Assembly (NCBI GenBank): GCA_965204925.1
Contig: OZ242021.1
Coordinates: 248,001-312,000 of the forward strand
Origin: G963663315 sp965204925
GTDB lineage: Bacteria > Pseudomonadota > Gammaproteobacteria > Arenicellales > Poriferihabitantaceae
Reading direction: 5' to 3'
DNA length: 64,000 nucleotides
Shown: one piece after another, positions 39,607 through 48,621 of the stretch
Numbering within the stretch: position 1 is the first letter of the stretch
How the letters are laid out: each line of letters opens with the position of its first letter
Position numbers and translations under genes: made by a program
Notes under the pieces: generated by a model
The model's database searches: none
The model's input: the letters and a program-made list of their open reading frames with translations, nothing else
Told to the model about the DNA's origin: nothing

Positions 39607-39635
39607 TTGACCGGACTCGAACAAACGGATAGGAT
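39607..39635 (+). promoter_or_regulatory. promoter of ispG
   Basis: TTGACC (39607-39612), 17 bases, TAGGAT (39630-39635). It lies in the short birA-ispG divergent gap and gives a leader of about 18 nt before the ispG ATG. Confidence 0.6.
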
Positions 39636-39659
39636 GTATTATTTTAACCGGGGTGTAGC

Positions 39660-40787
39660 ATGATACAACGAAACCCGACCCGCGAAGTACGAATCGGGCG
39701 CATAAAAATCGGAAATGGTAATCCGATCGCGGTACAAAGCATGTGCGCGACCCCAACCACGGACCTTGCAGCCACGGCCCGGCAACTGCACTCACTTGAA
39801 GCGGCCGGCGCCGATGTCATTCGAATCGCGGTTGACAACAAAAAGGACGCCCTCGCGTTGATCGAACTGCGGCAAGGCTGCGACGCGGTACTGAGTGTCG
39901 ACCTGCAGGAAAACTATCGTCTGGCAGAAATCCTTGCCCCCCACGTCGACAAGATACGCTACAACCCGGGGCACCTGTATCACCATGAGAGAGGAAAGCC
40001 CTGGCAGGACAAGGTGCAATACCTGGTCGATATTGCGGACAAAAACGACTGCGCCATGCGGGTCGGCGTCAATGCCGGTTCGGTGGACCCGGACAAACGG
40101 GCAAAGTATACCAACGGGGATTCCGTATCACCGATGGTGGACAGCGCTCTGGACCACGCCGAGTGGCTGGATCGTATCGGATTTTCCCGCTATTGCGTAT
40201 CATTGAAGGATTCCGATCCGCAAAAAACCATTGCGGCTTACCGCAAGTTCGCGCAGATACGGCCGGAAATCCCGTTGCACCTGGGCGTGACCGAAGCCGG
40301 AATGCCGCCGCAGGGAATCGAAAAAACCCGCATCGCATTTGAACAGCTGATCGGCAAGGGTATCGGCGACACCATTCGCGTTTCCCTGACTCTGGCGCAT
40401 AAAGACAAACACGAGGAAATTGTCGCAGGACGCCAGATACTGAACGATATCGCCAACGGACGGGTCAGAACCGTTGTCTATTTCGACAAGGACAAGCTCA
40501 ATCTGATCAGCTGCCCCGGTTGTTCCAGGGTTGAAAATGAAAAATTTATCGACCTCGCGCGTCAGGTAAAGACCAGAACCCGCCATGCACAGGATCATGC
40601 GATCACGATAGCAGTCATGGGCTGCCGGGTCAACGGCCCCGGGGAAACCGACGATGCCGACCTGGGACTATGGTGCGGCCCTCGTTACGTTAACCTGAAA
40701 AAACGCGGAGAAAAGGTCGGCGCCTTCAAATACAACGAAATACTGGACCGCCTCGACATCGAACTGAAGTCCCTGATCAACGGATAG
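39660..40787 (+). CDS. ispG: 4-hydroxy-3-methylbut-2-enyl diphosphate synthase (flavodoxin-dependent type), IspG/GcpE
   Basis: 375 residues, a [4Fe-4S] enzyme that converts MEcPP to HMBPP in the MEP isoprenoid pathway. Barrel motifs PIAVQSMCATPTTDLAATAR and IRYNPGHLYHHERG are followed by the iron-sulfur cysteines CPGCSRVEN (C284, C287 approximately) and MGCRVNGPGETDDADLG. The length fits the bacterial two-domain form. It has its own promoter and no co-transcribed partner. Confidence 0.97.
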   Translation: MIQRNPTREVRIGRIKIGNGNPIAVQSMCATPTTDLAATARQLHSLEAAGADVIRIAVDNKKDALALIELRQGCDAVLSVDLQENYRLAEILAPHVDKIRYNPGHLYHHERGKPWQDKVQYLVDIADKNDCAMRVGVNAGSVDPDKRAKYTNGDSVSPMVDSALDHAEWLDRIGFSRYCVSLKDSDPQKTIAAYRKFAQIRPEIPLHLGVTEAGMPPQGIEKTRIAFEQLIGKGIGDTIRVSLTLAHKDKHEEIVAGRQILNDIANGRVRTVVYFDKDKLNLISCPGCSRVENEKFIDLARQVKTRTRHAQDHAITIAVMGCRVNGPGETDDADLGLWCGPRYVNLKKRGEKVGAFKYNEILDRLDIELKSLING

Positions 40788-40848
40788 CAACGCCCGCTTC
40801 CATTTGTACCGGCAACCCTCCGTGGTCACCCGAATTTCCCCGTATGCA

Positions 40849-40866
40849 ATCGGCGCCGGCGCCGAT
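40849..40866. repeat. 18-bp perfect palindrome
   Basis: ATCGGCGCCGGCGCCGAT lies in the 197-bp gap between ispG and the phosphoesterase gene. It could be the hairpin of an ispG transcript end, but no U-run follows. It could also be a protein site; nothing decides this. Confidence 0.4.
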
Positions 40867-40984
40867 GGACGGTGCGAGGCAACGGCATCCGCTTATTCCT
40901 GTTGTTCGATGTCCCAATCATCCCGCACGATACAGGAAATGTTGTAGACTACTCCCCGGTTTTTCAGTACTCCCGTATCCTGCC

Positions 40985-41779
40985 ATGAGATGTCTGCTGG
41001 TTTCCGATTTGCATTATGCGCTGAAGCATTTCGACTGGGTTTTGGGTATATCCGGCCAGTTTGATGTCGTGGTCATGGCCGGCGATCAAATCGACGCCCG
41101 CTCACATGTGTACATGCGCATCCAGATTCCCGTAATTCTCAAGTATCTGCAACGGCTGCAAGCCAATACCCGGCTTCTGGTCAGCTCCGGCAATCACGAC
41201 CTTGATGTTCGCGGAGAGCATGGAGAGCGCATTGCCCGATGGCTGGAACCGGTCCGTGAATCGGGAATTGCCACCGATGGAGATAGCGCAACGATCGATG
41301 GCGCCCTGTTTACCATATGCCCCTGGTGGGACGGGCCGAAAACGAAAGAAGCCGTCTCGCGGCAGCTGGCCGCGGATGCCGGCAAACCGAAACAAAGCTG
41401 GATCTGGGTTTACCACGGCCCGCCGGACAACTCCCCGACCAGCTGGACCGGCAAACGGCATTACGGCGATTCTGATCTGGTAACATGGATCGAACAGCAC
41501 CAGCCGGATATCGTCCTGACCGGGCATATCCACGAAGCGCCCTTTGTCGATAATGGTTCCTGGGTTGACCGCATCGGCTCCACCTGGATATTCAATTCCG
41601 GCCGGGCAAGAGGCGACTTCCCGCCTCATGTCGTGCTGGATGTCCGGCAAAAAACGGCACACTGGCATTCGCTTGCCGCCGCCGAATGGGTGGCGCTGGA
41701 CCAGCCTTTGCAACGCCCCCCGCACGGTACCGCCATAACTCCCTCCTCATTACAGGGAACCGGTCAGCCCGCCCGCTGA
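40985..41779 (+). CDS. calcineurin-like metallophosphoesterase
   Basis: 264 residues from MRCLLVSDLHYALKHFDWVL. The five metal-site blocks are visible: DLH at 8-10, AGDQID (about 32), SSGNHDLD (about 72), the histidine in WVYHGPPD, and TGHIHEAPF. Such enzymes hydrolyse phosphomono- or diesters with two metal ions; the substrate cannot be told from sequence. An in-frame extension of 47 codons upstream has no similarity and is not used. It converges on the cNMP-binding gene. Confidence 0.88.
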   Translation: MRCLLVSDLHYALKHFDWVLGISGQFDVVVMAGDQIDARSHVYMRIQIPVILKYLQRLQANTRLLVSSGNHDLDVRGEHGERIARWLEPVRESGIATDGDSATIDGALFTICPWWDGPKTKEAVSRQLAADAGKPKQSWIWVYHGPPDNSPTSWTGKRHYGDSDLVTWIEQHQPDIVLTGHIHEAPFVDNGSWVDRIGSTWIFNSGRARGDFPPHVVLDVRQKTAHWHSLAAAEWVALDQPLQRPPHGTAITPSSLQGTGQPAR

Positions 41780-41825
41780 TCCGCCGGGCGGACGCGGACG
41801 GACAACCCTCCGCATACGGAGTTTG

Positions 41826-42314
41826 TCAGGCCGGGTCGCGGTCGGAACCGGGTTGCGGGTCTTCACCCTGCTGGTTTACAATCGTCTCGAGTATCTCATC
41901 CATCATCGAAAGGTGGCTGGACTGATCACTGAACTGTTCCTTGATATCGACCAGATAATTGGTCACGCCGTTGACACGGCGCGCCAGCAACACCGCCAGA
42001 GGATAGCAAATATCGGTATTGTGCTTGAGAAAGTCGGGTTGATTCGCGACCCGGTAAAAGCGGGACGGAACGAGGGTCGTCACCGTTGCCGTATGCGGCA
42101 AATCCAGCAACGCGGACATCTCACCGAGTATCGACCCGGGTTCAGTCAAGCGGATGATTTCCAGTTCGCGTTTGCATACCCGCACCTCGCCCTCTATCAG
42201 AATATAGATAAGGCCGCTGCGTTCACCCTCTGCCAGTATGGTTTCATTCGCTTCGATATCGACCACAGGCAGAGACCGGCAACCACGCAGTATGTCTTGC
42301 ATCAAATCACTCAT
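41826..42314 (-). CDS. cyclic nucleotide-binding domain protein without DNA-binding domain
   Basis: 162 residues from the ATG at 42314, which has AAGGAG seven bases upstream. The frame extends 18 codons further, overlapping the methyltransferase gene. It is a CAP-like beta-roll: NETILAEGERSGLIYILIEG, then PGSILGEMSALLDLPHTATV, the phosphate-binding-cassette position. No helix-turn-helix follows; the C terminus is helical and polar. It may sense a nucleotide or redox state and act by protein contact. Third gene behind the dehydrogenase and mttB-like genes. Confidence 0.82.
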   Translation of the reverse strand: MSDLMQDILRGCRSLPVVDIEANETILAEGERSGLIYILIEGEVRVCKRELEIIRLTEPGSILGEMSALLDLPHTATVTTLVPSRFYRVANQPDFLKHNTDICYPLAVLLARRVNGVTNYLVDIKEQFSDQSSHLSMMDEILETIVNQQGEDPQPGSDRDPA

Positions 42315-42360
42315 TTCGCGGCTCCTTATGACATCAGGATATTCAAATGGAAGAACCCGA

Positions 42361-43953
42361 TCATACAATCAAATCCGTCTGGACGCCGGTCATTTTGTAT
42401 TTTATTGATGCCGGCCGGTCAAGCAGGATATTGAAGCGGCTGCGTATGCGCTTATCCGTCGCCCGGTCAATATATCCGGGATCATGGCCGGCAAGAATGC
42501 GACCGGCCTTGTCATGCGCCTGCTGCCACATATCCCTCGCTCCGCTTTCCTGCCAGGTGCGGGGATCGTCCCGGTTCGCAAGCTGCGGGTAAAAGTGCTC
42601 TTTTTGCATGGCGTCAAGCGTGTGGCTGCCGCCCAGAAAATGTCCCTCGCCGGCAACCGCTTCGCGGATCGCCTCGAACCCCAGCGTTTCTTCATTGACC
42701 TCCACTCCGCGAATAATCCGGCAGACATGGGAAAGCATTTCGTCATCGACCACAAACGCGGCATGGGAAGCCCCCAGCAAGCTGGCCATCATACCGGAAG
42801 ACTCATACACCATATTGGCGCCGGCAAGTCCGGTGGCCAGCGAGGAGATGGCCTTTTCGATTCCCATTTGCGCATCCACCGCCTTGGCGTCCGCCATACA
42901 GGCAGCCACCCCGGATGGCAGCCCCAGCCAGTTCGACATCTGCGCGGACGCGGCATTGAGTAATGTAATTTCTCCGCCGCCGCCGGCAAATGAACCGGTG
43001 CGCAAATCAATGACAAAAGGCCAGTTGGAGAAAATCATCGGATAACCGGGCTTGAAAATGTTGACCATGACCAACGCGGCCAGCGTCTCCGCCAGCGTGG
43101 ACGCCAGCATACCGGCAAGGGTCGCAGGGGAGGTCGCTCCCGATTGCGCGGCAATGATGTTGTTCAACAGCATTCCCTGCTCCATTGCAGCCAGGGCCAC
43201 CTCGAAGGCATCGGCGCCATAACGCAATGGCGAAACAACGGGGCTGATATGGACCTTGCAAAAGGGCCGTTTCCGGAATTTGCCGGGGCCTCCGAGAGCC
43301 TGATCGAACATATCCACAACCGGACCGACATGGGCGGCCGCGAAGAAGCTGGTACCCAACGGTTTCACAGTTCCGCGCAGGAGCGCATAGGCCGTATTGA
43401 TATCCAGATCGAAGGTGTCCGGCACATCGGTTGCCACACAGCAACGGGTAAACCATGCCACATTTTTCAGGCAATCGGCCAGACGCGCGAAGTCGTACAG
43501 GTCACGCAGGGTCGAGGGTCGGTACAGTCCTGATTCCATATCCAGGGTCTGTACCGCCGCGCCGCCGGTGCCAAAGTAGACCCGGTTTCCCCCGACCTCG
43601 AAGTCATGCTTCGGGTCCCTGCCGTAAAAGACGAAAGATTTGGCGGCGCCGTCAATAATATCCGTGACCATCGCCTCCGGGAAACACAGGCGCCCCGAAC
43701 CATTGACAAAAGCGCCGCATCGCAATGCCTGATCGGTCAGGGCGTCCGGAGACTGCCCCATGCCGATTTCCTCAAGGATCTTCAGAGCCGTGCCCAGAAT
43801 GGCCTGCATATCCGTTTCCGACAACGGACGATACTGCCCGCCGGGCTGACCGGGCGGGCAAGGGTCGAACTGCGGCGGCTCGCTGCGCAGCGCACGCATC
43901 GCTTCGCGGCTGCGCATCCCTCCCCTTTTGGCTCTTGAGCGTCTTTCGGCCAC
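42361..43953 (-). CDS. trimethylamine/betaine methyltransferase family protein (MttB superfamily, non-pyrrolysine)
   Basis: 530 residues with the MttB-family barrel: LYDFARLADCLKNVAWFTRC, KPLGTSFFAA, PVVSPLRYGADAFEVALAAM and GEGHFLGGSHTLDAMQKEHF. Members move a methyl group from quaternary amines such as glycine betaine or proline betaine to a corrinoid protein. There is no in-frame amber codon, so this is the non-Pyl branch, whose substrates are usually quaternary amines. No corrinoid protein or MtxA partner gene is nearby. Two bases separate it from the dehydrogenase-like gene, so the two are co-transcribed. The substrate is inferred from family and context. Confidence 0.85.
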   Translation of the reverse strand: MAERRSRAKRGGMRSREAMRALRSEPPQFDPCPPGQPGGQYRPLSETDMQAILGTALKILEEIGMGQSPDALTDQALRCGAFVNGSGRLCFPEAMVTDIIDGAAKSFVFYGRDPKHDFEVGGNRVYFGTGGAAVQTLDMESGLYRPSTLRDLYDFARLADCLKNVAWFTRCCVATDVPDTFDLDINTAYALLRGTVKPLGTSFFAAAHVGPVVDMFDQALGGPGKFRKRPFCKVHISPVVSPLRYGADAFEVALAAMEQGMLLNNIIAAQSGATSPATLAGMLASTLAETLAALVMVNIFKPGYPMIFSNWPFVIDLRTGSFAGGGGEITLLNAASAQMSNWLGLPSGVAACMADAKAVDAQMGIEKAISSLATGLAGANMVYESSGMMASLLGASHAAFVVDDEMLSHVCRIIRGVEVNEETLGFEAIREAVAGEGHFLGGSHTLDAMQKEHFYPQLANRDDPRTWQESGARDMWQQAHDKAGRILAGHDPGYIDRATDKRIRSRFNILLDRPASIKYKMTGVQTDLIV

Positions 43954-43955
43954 AA

Positions 43956-46370
43956 TCAGCCCCGCACCCGCAAATTGCCGGGATCGTACTGCACCGGATT
44001 GACCACCCTTGCCGGGTAATGTTCGCCAAGAATTCCGATTTCCAGTTGCATCCCTGTTTCCGCCTTGTCCGGGTCGACAAAAGCATAAGCTATATTCCGG
44101 TTTGTACGGTGACCAAATCCCGCTGAAGTCACCGACCCAACCTGTTGCCCCTGTACAAAAATCGGGGCGCCGTTATGGGCGCAGGCAAAATTACAGTCCA
44201 CCACCATCGAGATCATCCGTTTACGGGGGCCACGATCAATTTGCTCAAGCAAGGCTTGCTTGCCGACAAAAAACTCTTTGTCCAGCCTCACAAACCGGCC
44301 CAATCCGGTTTCCATCGGATTATGTTCACAGATCAGATCCGCCTTCCAGTGGAGATAGCCTTTTTCCAGCCTCATTGATTCAGTAGCATACAGACCAAAG
44401 TAAACCAGATTGAAATCCTTGCCCGCCTGATCCAGTATTTTCCAGACCAGATAAAGCTGCTCATTGGGAACATGCAGTTCGTAAGACAATTCCCCGGAAA
44501 AACTGACACGCATTGCCAGCGCTTGCGCATGGCCGATGAACATTTGCCGAGCCTGCATCCACGGGAAGGCCTGCGCCGACCAGTCACACCGCGGTGAGAC
44601 CGATTGCAGCAACTCGCGCGACCCGGGGCCGGCAATGACCAGGGTCGTATAGCTGCCCGCCAATTCACGGATGCTGACGCAATCAGGCTTGTGCCGGTTC
44701 AACCAGTCCCGGTCGTGCCATTCCGAAGCGGCCGCAGAACCATACCAGTAATGCTCCTCACCCAGTCTGGCCAGGGTCGCTTCACTCAATACATTGCCCT
44801 TGCCGGTCAGCAGGTAACAGAGTCTGACCTGACCGACAGCCTCCGGCATAACTCCGCAAATCATGCTATCCAGAAACTCACTGGCGCCCCGTCCCCGGAT
44901 TTCATAGCGATTGAAGCCGGACACCTCCATCATACCGACGCCTGCGACAATGCCGGCCACCTCCTTTGCGACAACCTCCATAGTGGGCGTAAAACGATAA
45001 CTGTGCCGATCCACAAAGTCGTCATCAGGCTTGAAAAACAGGGCGCGCTCCCAGCCTGCAACCACCCCCCACTGGCAGCGCTTCGCGTCAAGAACCGGAT
45101 ACAACGCAGTCGTACGCGCCAACCGCGCCGCCGGGCGATGTTCATGCGGAAGATGGTAGTGAAACTCATTTCTGTAATCCTCGACCGCCTTCAGACAGGT
45201 ATGTTCGGTATTGGCGTAACGGGTGAACCTGCGAGGATCCAGATACCAGGCGTCCCATTCACACTCACCATGCACCATCAACTCCGCGAGAATTTTGCCA
45301 TGCCCTCCACCTTCTCCAATCCCGGCCCGCAACCCGAGACAGGCAAAGGCATTCGGGATACCGGGAATCGGTCCGACCAGCGGCGCCCCGTCAATCGTAT
45401 AGGTAATCGGGCCGTTGACCACAGTATGTATGCCGCTTTGTCTCAGACAGGGCAGGCGGGCGAAAATACCGTCCATATTGTCCAGGCAACGATCCAGGTC
45501 GGACGGGCACAGCGACATGGTGAAATCGGGATCGATGCCTTCCATACCGAAAGTTTTGCAACCCTGTTCATAAACACCCACCAGTAATCCGGTCTTTTCC
45601 TGACGCGAATAAAAATCATCACCGGGGTCGCGAATGATGGGGATGCGAAAATCCAGTTGCTCAAGTTCCCGGATCGGTTCGGTCAGGAAATACATGTGTT
45701 CCATCGAGGTCACCGGATGGCTTGCGCCAAGCATACTCCCGACTTCATTCACCCGGTATCCGGCCGCATTTACGATCATCTCGCAAGTGATGTCGCCTTT
45801 GCGGGTATGTACGATGAACTCGCCGCCCGTTTTGCGGGTGATCCGCTCGACCGCATTGAAGCGCTGGACTTCGGCGCCTGCCTTGCGTGCCCGCCGGGTG
45901 AGCGCGGCACACAGTTGCGCCGGGTCGATATCACCGTCGAGCGGGTCCCACCAGGCTCCAAGCAGTCCATGTGTCCGCAGCAATGGATGTCTCCTGCCCG
46001 CCTCGCTGGCATCAATAAACTCCATTTCCACCCCTACTGCGCGCGCGACCGAAACATAATGCCGATAAATATCGATCTGATCCGGTGTATGAGCCAGCCG
46101 CATACCTCCGGTAATATGATAATTAATCGGGAAATCCGGGTCTGCCGCGAGTTGCCGATACAGATTGATACTGTGCCTTTTCAGCGCGAACATGGTCTGG
46201 TTGGAGCCAAACTGGGTAACCTGGGCGGCCGCATGCCAGGTCGACCCGGAAGTCAACTCATCGCGCTCTACCAGGATGACGTCCGACCAACCCTCCCGGG
46301 TCAGGTGATACAGCGTCGAGCAACCCGCAATGCCGCCGCCAATAATCACTACGCGGGCGCTCGTTCTCAT
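43956..46370 (-). CDS. FAD-dependent dimethylglycine/sarcosine dehydrogenase-like protein with GcvT domain
   Basis: 804 residues. The N-terminal FAD oxidoreductase (1-390) has VVIIGGGIAGCSTLYHL and GSTWHAAAQV, where the histidine matches the flavin-linked His of the dimethylglycine/sarcosine dehydrogenase family. A linker domain is followed by an aminomethyltransferase (GcvT) fold (about 420-800) with MRLEKGYLHWKADL and GFGHRTNRNIAYAFV. Such proteins oxidatively demethylate N-methyl glycines and pass the one-carbon unit to tetrahydrofolate. It is the first gene of a three-gene operon with the MttB-like protein, consistent with stepwise demethylation of betaines. The exact substrate is unknown. 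Confidence 0.88.
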   Translation of the reverse strand: MRTSARVVIIGGGIAGCSTLYHLTREGWSDVILVERDELTSGSTWHAAAQVTQFGSNQTMFALKRHSINLYRQLAADPDFPINYHITGGMRLAHTPDQIDIYRHYVSVARAVGVEMEFIDASEAGRRHPLLRTHGLLGAWWDPLDGDIDPAQLCAALTRRARKAGAEVQRFNAVERITRKTGGEFIVHTRKGDITCEMIVNAAGYRVNEVGSMLGASHPVTSMEHMYFLTEPIRELEQLDFRIPIIRDPGDDFYSRQEKTGLLVGVYEQGCKTFGMEGIDPDFTMSLCPSDLDRCLDNMDGIFARLPCLRQSGIHTVVNGPITYTIDGAPLVGPIPGIPNAFACLGLRAGIGEGGGHGKILAELMVHGECEWDAWYLDPRRFTRYANTEHTCLKAVEDYRNEFHYHLPHEHRPAARLARTTALYPVLDAKRCQWGVVAGWERALFFKPDDDFVDRHSYRFTPTMEVVAKEVAGIVAGVGMMEVSGFNRYEIRGRGASEFLDSMICGVMPEAVGQVRLCYLLTGKGNVLSEATLARLGEEHYWYGSAAASEWHDRDWLNRHKPDCVSIRELAGSYTTLVIAGPGSRELLQSVSPRCDWSAQAFPWMQARQMFIGHAQALAMRVSFSGELSYELHVPNEQLYLVWKILDQAGKDFNLVYFGLYATESMRLEKGYLHWKADLICEHNPMETGLGRFVRLDKEFFVGKQALLEQIDRGPRKRMISMVVDCNFACAHNGAPIFVQGQQVGSVTSAGFGHRTNRNIAYAFVDPDKAETGMQLEIGILGEHYPARVVNPVQYDPGNLRVRG

Positions 46371-46633
46371 AACTCACCTCCTCGCCCGGACAGGGCATCT
46401 GCAACTCTGGCGCCAACGGACACAGCCGGCCGTCTCATGTTCTTCGGGTTAATTCATATGGCAACGCGCCAGCCTGACTTCGGGGACAGACTTGAAAACG
46501 CCCAGTTTCCATTTATACCGGATTTTCACTATGATAGGAATACAGTCGTGTCCATAACCATTACTTTTGACCGCCTCCAAAACCCGCATACCAACAAATC
46601 AGGAGACAAGTGATTACAGCCATGCCGTACCTC
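46336..46633 (+). repeat. left copy of island-flanking direct repeat (5' flank of the dehydrogenase gene)
   Basis: This segment runs from the first dozen codons of the dehydrogenase gene (minus strand) through its upstream gap to the GCAGCCATGCC.TACCTC start region. A related segment lies at 57022-57346 in the same orientation. The two ends (about 40 bp at the dehydrogenase start and about 130 bp from TTTCCATTTATACC to the ATG) align well; the middle is diverged with length changes. Confidence 0.65.
46506..46535 (+). promoter_or_regulatory. possible promoter in the repeated leader
   Basis: TTTCCA (46506-46511), 18 bases, TATGAT (46530-46535). The same pair is kept at 57224-57253, in front of the operon at 57.3 kb. 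In the third leader copy, before the intact methyltransferase gene, the -35 half is replaced by other sequence. Confidence 0.4.
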
Positions 46634-47026
46634 CCGCCTGAACCTCCGGAATTAACTCGCGCAGTGACGCATGACAGAGAAAAACAGGCGAGCATACCGC
46701 TTGACGGCCCGGATGATCTGCGGGACAAAGAGGAGGTGTCCACAGAATCCCGGCCATCCCGCATGAACATACAAGGCAATGTCGTCTGTTCAGATAACAT
46801 CGCGTTTATGAGTCGTCTACCCGACTCAATGTTCAAACTGATCGTCACGTCACCACCTTACAACCTCGACAAATCCTACGAGAAAAAATGCGGGCTTGAT
46901 GAATATCTCGCCGCGCAGGAATATGTCATAAGAGAATGTGTGCGATTACTGCAGCAAGGCTCAATTTGCTGGCAGGTCGGCAACTATGCCGAAAAAGGCG
47001 AGATTATCCCTATTGACACGCTCCTC
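46530..47026 (+). repeat. duplicated methyltransferase segment, copy A
   Basis: It matches 48731-49231 nearly base for base apart from scattered substitutions, a 1-base deletion (in GAGAAAAACAGG) and a 3-base deletion (CTGCAGCAAGG against CTGCATGAGCAAGG). The match covers the leader and the first 120 codons of the DNA methyltransferase, ending abruptly after GACACGCTCCTC. Confidence 0.9.
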
Positions 47027-47059
47027 GCTAAACCATGGAAAACGATAACAGGCAACTGA
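46610..47059 (+). pseudogene. 5' fragment of the m4C/m6A DNA methyltransferase gene (truncated duplicate)
   Basis: The open frame of 149 codons starts at GTG 46610 behind AGGAG. It keeps the target-base motif TSPPYNL but stops after IDTLLAKPWK, so the SAM-binding motif I half (FDPYVGVGS in the intact copy) is missing and it cannot be an active enzyme. It runs 25 bases into the following ATPase gene. A 1-base deletion relative to the intact copy joins the leader-peptide frame to the enzyme frame. Confidence 0.85.
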
Positions 47060-48621
47060 ATGAGGAACAACGCGCGGCGCTTGTCGAATTCACTGAAGAC
47101 AAGGACCGTGGAAAGGCTGCCATCTTTGTGGGTCGAAAAGCCGAACTGGTTCACGTGCAGGCTTGTGTCAACCGACTCCTGAGAAGGCAGGGCAAGGGGG
47201 AAAGCGCTCCCGGTATTGACCTGACTACCGTCATTCAGGGCGCACCCGGCGCAGGCAAGTCAGCCCTTCTGGCAAGAATCAAGGAAGAATGGCCGCCAGG
47301 CGGGGACGGGCCGGCAGTTGCCGTATCTCTGGACCCGGGGGCGCTCAAGCTGCCCATGCCGGATTTCCTGAAAGCGGTCGTGTCCCGGGCGGAGCAGGCG
47401 CCGGGCTTTGGCCGGATTCTGGGCAAGTACATCCGCTCCATATCGGTCAGCATGTCTGGCGTAATCAACCTTGAGATCGGCGCTGCGTCTGCACAGTTTT
47501 CCGGAAAGCCCGTTGCGCCGGTTATTTTACTGTTCGATGAAATACAGACCGAGCTTGCGTTCAGCGCTTCGGCGCAGTCACGGGAACACCTGATCCAGAA
47601 TCTGAGACTGCTCCACACGGGCGAGCACGGAGCTCCGATGTTTCCGGTTTATGGAGGTCTTGCCGACAGCGCCAACCTGTTGCGCTCTGCCGGTCTGACG
47701 CGGCTTGCCCTGGACTCGGAGTGGACGCTGGCGCGGTTTTGCGATCAGGAGATAGACGAACTGATGATACGGTTCGCAGATGAACATCTGTCATCGGCAG
47801 GGCCGTCACAGGCCATTATTGACCATTGGGGCAAAGTGTTTCACCGCGACAGTCAGGGCTGGCCGATGCATTGCCGCAATTTCCTGATTGCGTTGTGTGA
47901 AGAAATCCGCAAGAAGGACTGGCAACCGGACGCGGTTGACCTGGACACGGTGCGCATGCGCGCACAGCAGTTGCGCTTTATGTATTATGCACAACGGATG
48001 CAGGGCAATCTGGACGAAAGGTTCGTGCTGGTATCCAGAGTACTGGAGGAGATGCGCCGGAACGCCCCGAACAAACGCGGGCAGATTGTCGAGTGGATTG
48101 CAAAAGCGCATCAGGACAGCCCGGGCGAAGGCTTTGGCTGGGGCTCCCTCCCTCATGGCATGACCGCTGAACAAGCCTTTGATGCGATGCTGCATGCCGG
48201 GATCATACAGAAAACCGGCAAGGGAAAATTCACCTGTCCGGTTCCATCGCTAGCCAGTTATATCGCGGCCAGGGCAACACTGCCGCCGAGCCCGTTGCAC
48301 GAAGCGGTACTGGATAATGAGGCTGCGGATATGGATCATGCGCTTGACCTGTGCGGGGATGACGAAGAGCGGGCGAAACTGCTTCAGGCCGCGGACATGC
48401 GCGGACGCACGCCGTTGATGCTGGCGGTCGAGCTGAGCATGGTGGCGATGGTCGAGTATATGGTGCAAGTAGAGAGTCGGCTGCCTGTGGCGCTGCGGAC
48501 AATGAAGCATAAAGACAACACCGGACGAACCGCGCGGGATTATGCCGTCGCATCGGGTAATGAGCGCATTGCGGCATTGCTGGATCAACTTCGCAATGTG
48601 TCCGGGTCGAGTGTAATATAG
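47035..48621 (+). CDS. STAND-like P-loop ATPase with C-terminal ankyrin repeats, paralog 1
   Basis: 528 residues. Walker A GAPGAGKS at 69-76, Walker B VILLFDEIQ at 163-171, then a helical region and two to three ankyrin-like units at about 425-520 (PLHEAVLDNEAADMDHALDL, RGRTPLMLAVEL, NTGRTARDYAVASGNERIAA). The fold suggests a signal-transduction ATPase with a protein-interaction tail; function unknown. Its paralog is at 55450-57018: the C-terminal two thirds are nearly identical while the first 200 residues differ widely. It starts inside the truncated methyltransferase fragment. Its last codons (RNVSGSSVI) come from the neighbouring repeat remnant, so the original C terminus was replaced. 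Confidence 0.75.
   Translation: MENDNRQLNEEQRAALVEFTEDKDRGKAAIFVGRKAELVHVQACVNRLLRRQGKGESAPGIDLTTVIQGAPGAGKSALLARIKEEWPPGGDGPAVAVSLDPGALKLPMPDFLKAVVSRAEQAPGFGRILGKYIRSISVSMSGVINLEIGAASAQFSGKPVAPVILLFDEIQTELAFSASAQSREHLIQNLRLLHTGEHGAPMFPVYGGLADSANLLRSAGLTRLALDSEWTLARFCDQEIDELMIRFADEHLSSAGPSQAIIDHWGKVFHRDSQGWPMHCRNFLIALCEEIRKKDWQPDAVDLDTVRMRAQQLRFMYYAQRMQGNLDERFVLVSRVLEEMRRNAPNKRGQIVEWIAKAHQDSPGEGFGWGSLPHGMTAEQAFDAMLHAGIIQKTGKGKFTCPVPSLASYIAARATLPPSPLHEAVLDNEAADMDHALDLCGDDEERAKLLQAADMRGRTPLMLAVELSMVAMVEYMVQVESRLPVALRTMKHKDNTGRTARDYAVASGNERIAALLDQLRNVSGSSVI

Noticed and set aside
42361..43953. Possible pyrrolysine (amber) readthrough in the MttB-like gene
   Set aside because: The frame has no internal TAG; it belongs to the non-pyrrolysine branch.
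46610..48621. A methyltransferase-ATPase fusion protein
   Set aside because: The two frames overlap by 25 bases but are in different phases and the first ends at 47059; they are separate frames.
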